Origin: Sarcophilus harrisii | Taxonomy: Eukaryota > Chordata > Mammalia > Dasyuromorphia > Dasyuridae | Assembly (NCBI RefSeq): GCF_902635505.1 | Contig: NC_045428.1 | Coordinates: 223,278,107 to 223,342,106, forward strand | DNA length: 64,000 nucleotides | Direction of reading: 5' to 3' | Notes under the pieces: generated by a model | Database searches by the model: none | Seen by the model: only the letters and a program-made list of their open reading frames with translations | Told to the model about the DNA's origin: nothing | Made by a program: the position numbers and the translations under genes | Shown here: in pieces, positions 63,840-64,000 of the stretch | Layout of the letters: each line of letters begins with the position of its first letter | How positions within the stretch are numbered: the stretch's first letter is position 1

Positions 63840-63965
63840 TCTGCAATGCATATATGTAAAGGCTTGCCTGGAATTTTGAGAGGTTAAAGGACTTGTCTAA
63901 TATAACTCAGTAGATATTAGAAGTGGGCTTAAATCCCAGTCTTCCTGCCTTTTAGAATTGTTCTT
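63840..63965 (+). repeat. MIR-type SINE
   Basis: gagaggttaaaggacttgtc, tctaatataactcagtagat and gaagtgggcttaaatcccag. Confidence 0.75.
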
Positions 63966-64000
63966 TTTTCGCTAGTCTGTCCTCATGGAAGAGGATTTTC

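Overview
The window is host chromosomal DNA from a mammal, most likely a marsupial. The base is the repeat content: many copies of tRNA-derived SINEs carrying the box-A-like string ggtggcacaatggatagagc, L1 3' ends unlike eutherian ones, abundant MIR and L2, and fragments of a CR1/L3-like LINE. I recall this mixture from opossum and Australian marsupial genomes. The species cannot be told from the sequence. There is no bacterial, viral or plasmid gene organisation, and most short open frames are chance or lie in repeats.

The only protein-coding gene I recognise is the 5' end of GABRB3 (GABA-A receptor beta-3 subunit), on the + strand. Its first three coding exons (8207-8286, 8454-8545, 8824-8891) lie within 0.7 kb inside a CpG island at about 7.0-8.6 kb. 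They encode residues 1-80: the signal peptide and the start of the extracellular ligand-binding domain. All three junctions follow GT-AG and keep one frame. The 5' leader holds a TCC-rich tract and GGC runs; further up are GC boxes and a palindromic ETS-type site.

Positions 1-7000 are upstream flank. They hold a SINE, two MIRs, a decayed 7SL RNA copy on the minus strand, two CR1-like LINE pieces and a hAT-type non-autonomous DNA transposon with its 8-bp target duplication. From 8892 to the end of the window (55 kb) everything is intron 3; exon 4 is not present. The intron is repeat-littered: L2 (one copy about 1.8 kb), MIRs, tRNA-SINEs of both orientations, a second 7SL pseudogene (about 37.82-38.11 kb), CR1-like LINE copies, several 5'-truncated L1s with clear target-site duplications, and a near-full-length degenerate L1 (about 55.84-61.56 kb).

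The structural oddities are a perfect 30-bp hairpin at 29017-29086, a perfect 28-bp AT-rich hairpin at 16324-16383, a 53-bp alternating purine-pyrimidine (Z-DNA-type) run at 39184-39236, and a 355-bp near-homopurine tract (43796-44150) facing a CCTT-type homopyrimidine tract 1.5 kb away. I found no evidence of a new multi-gene system. The window is best read as a neuronal gene promoter followed by a giant intron.
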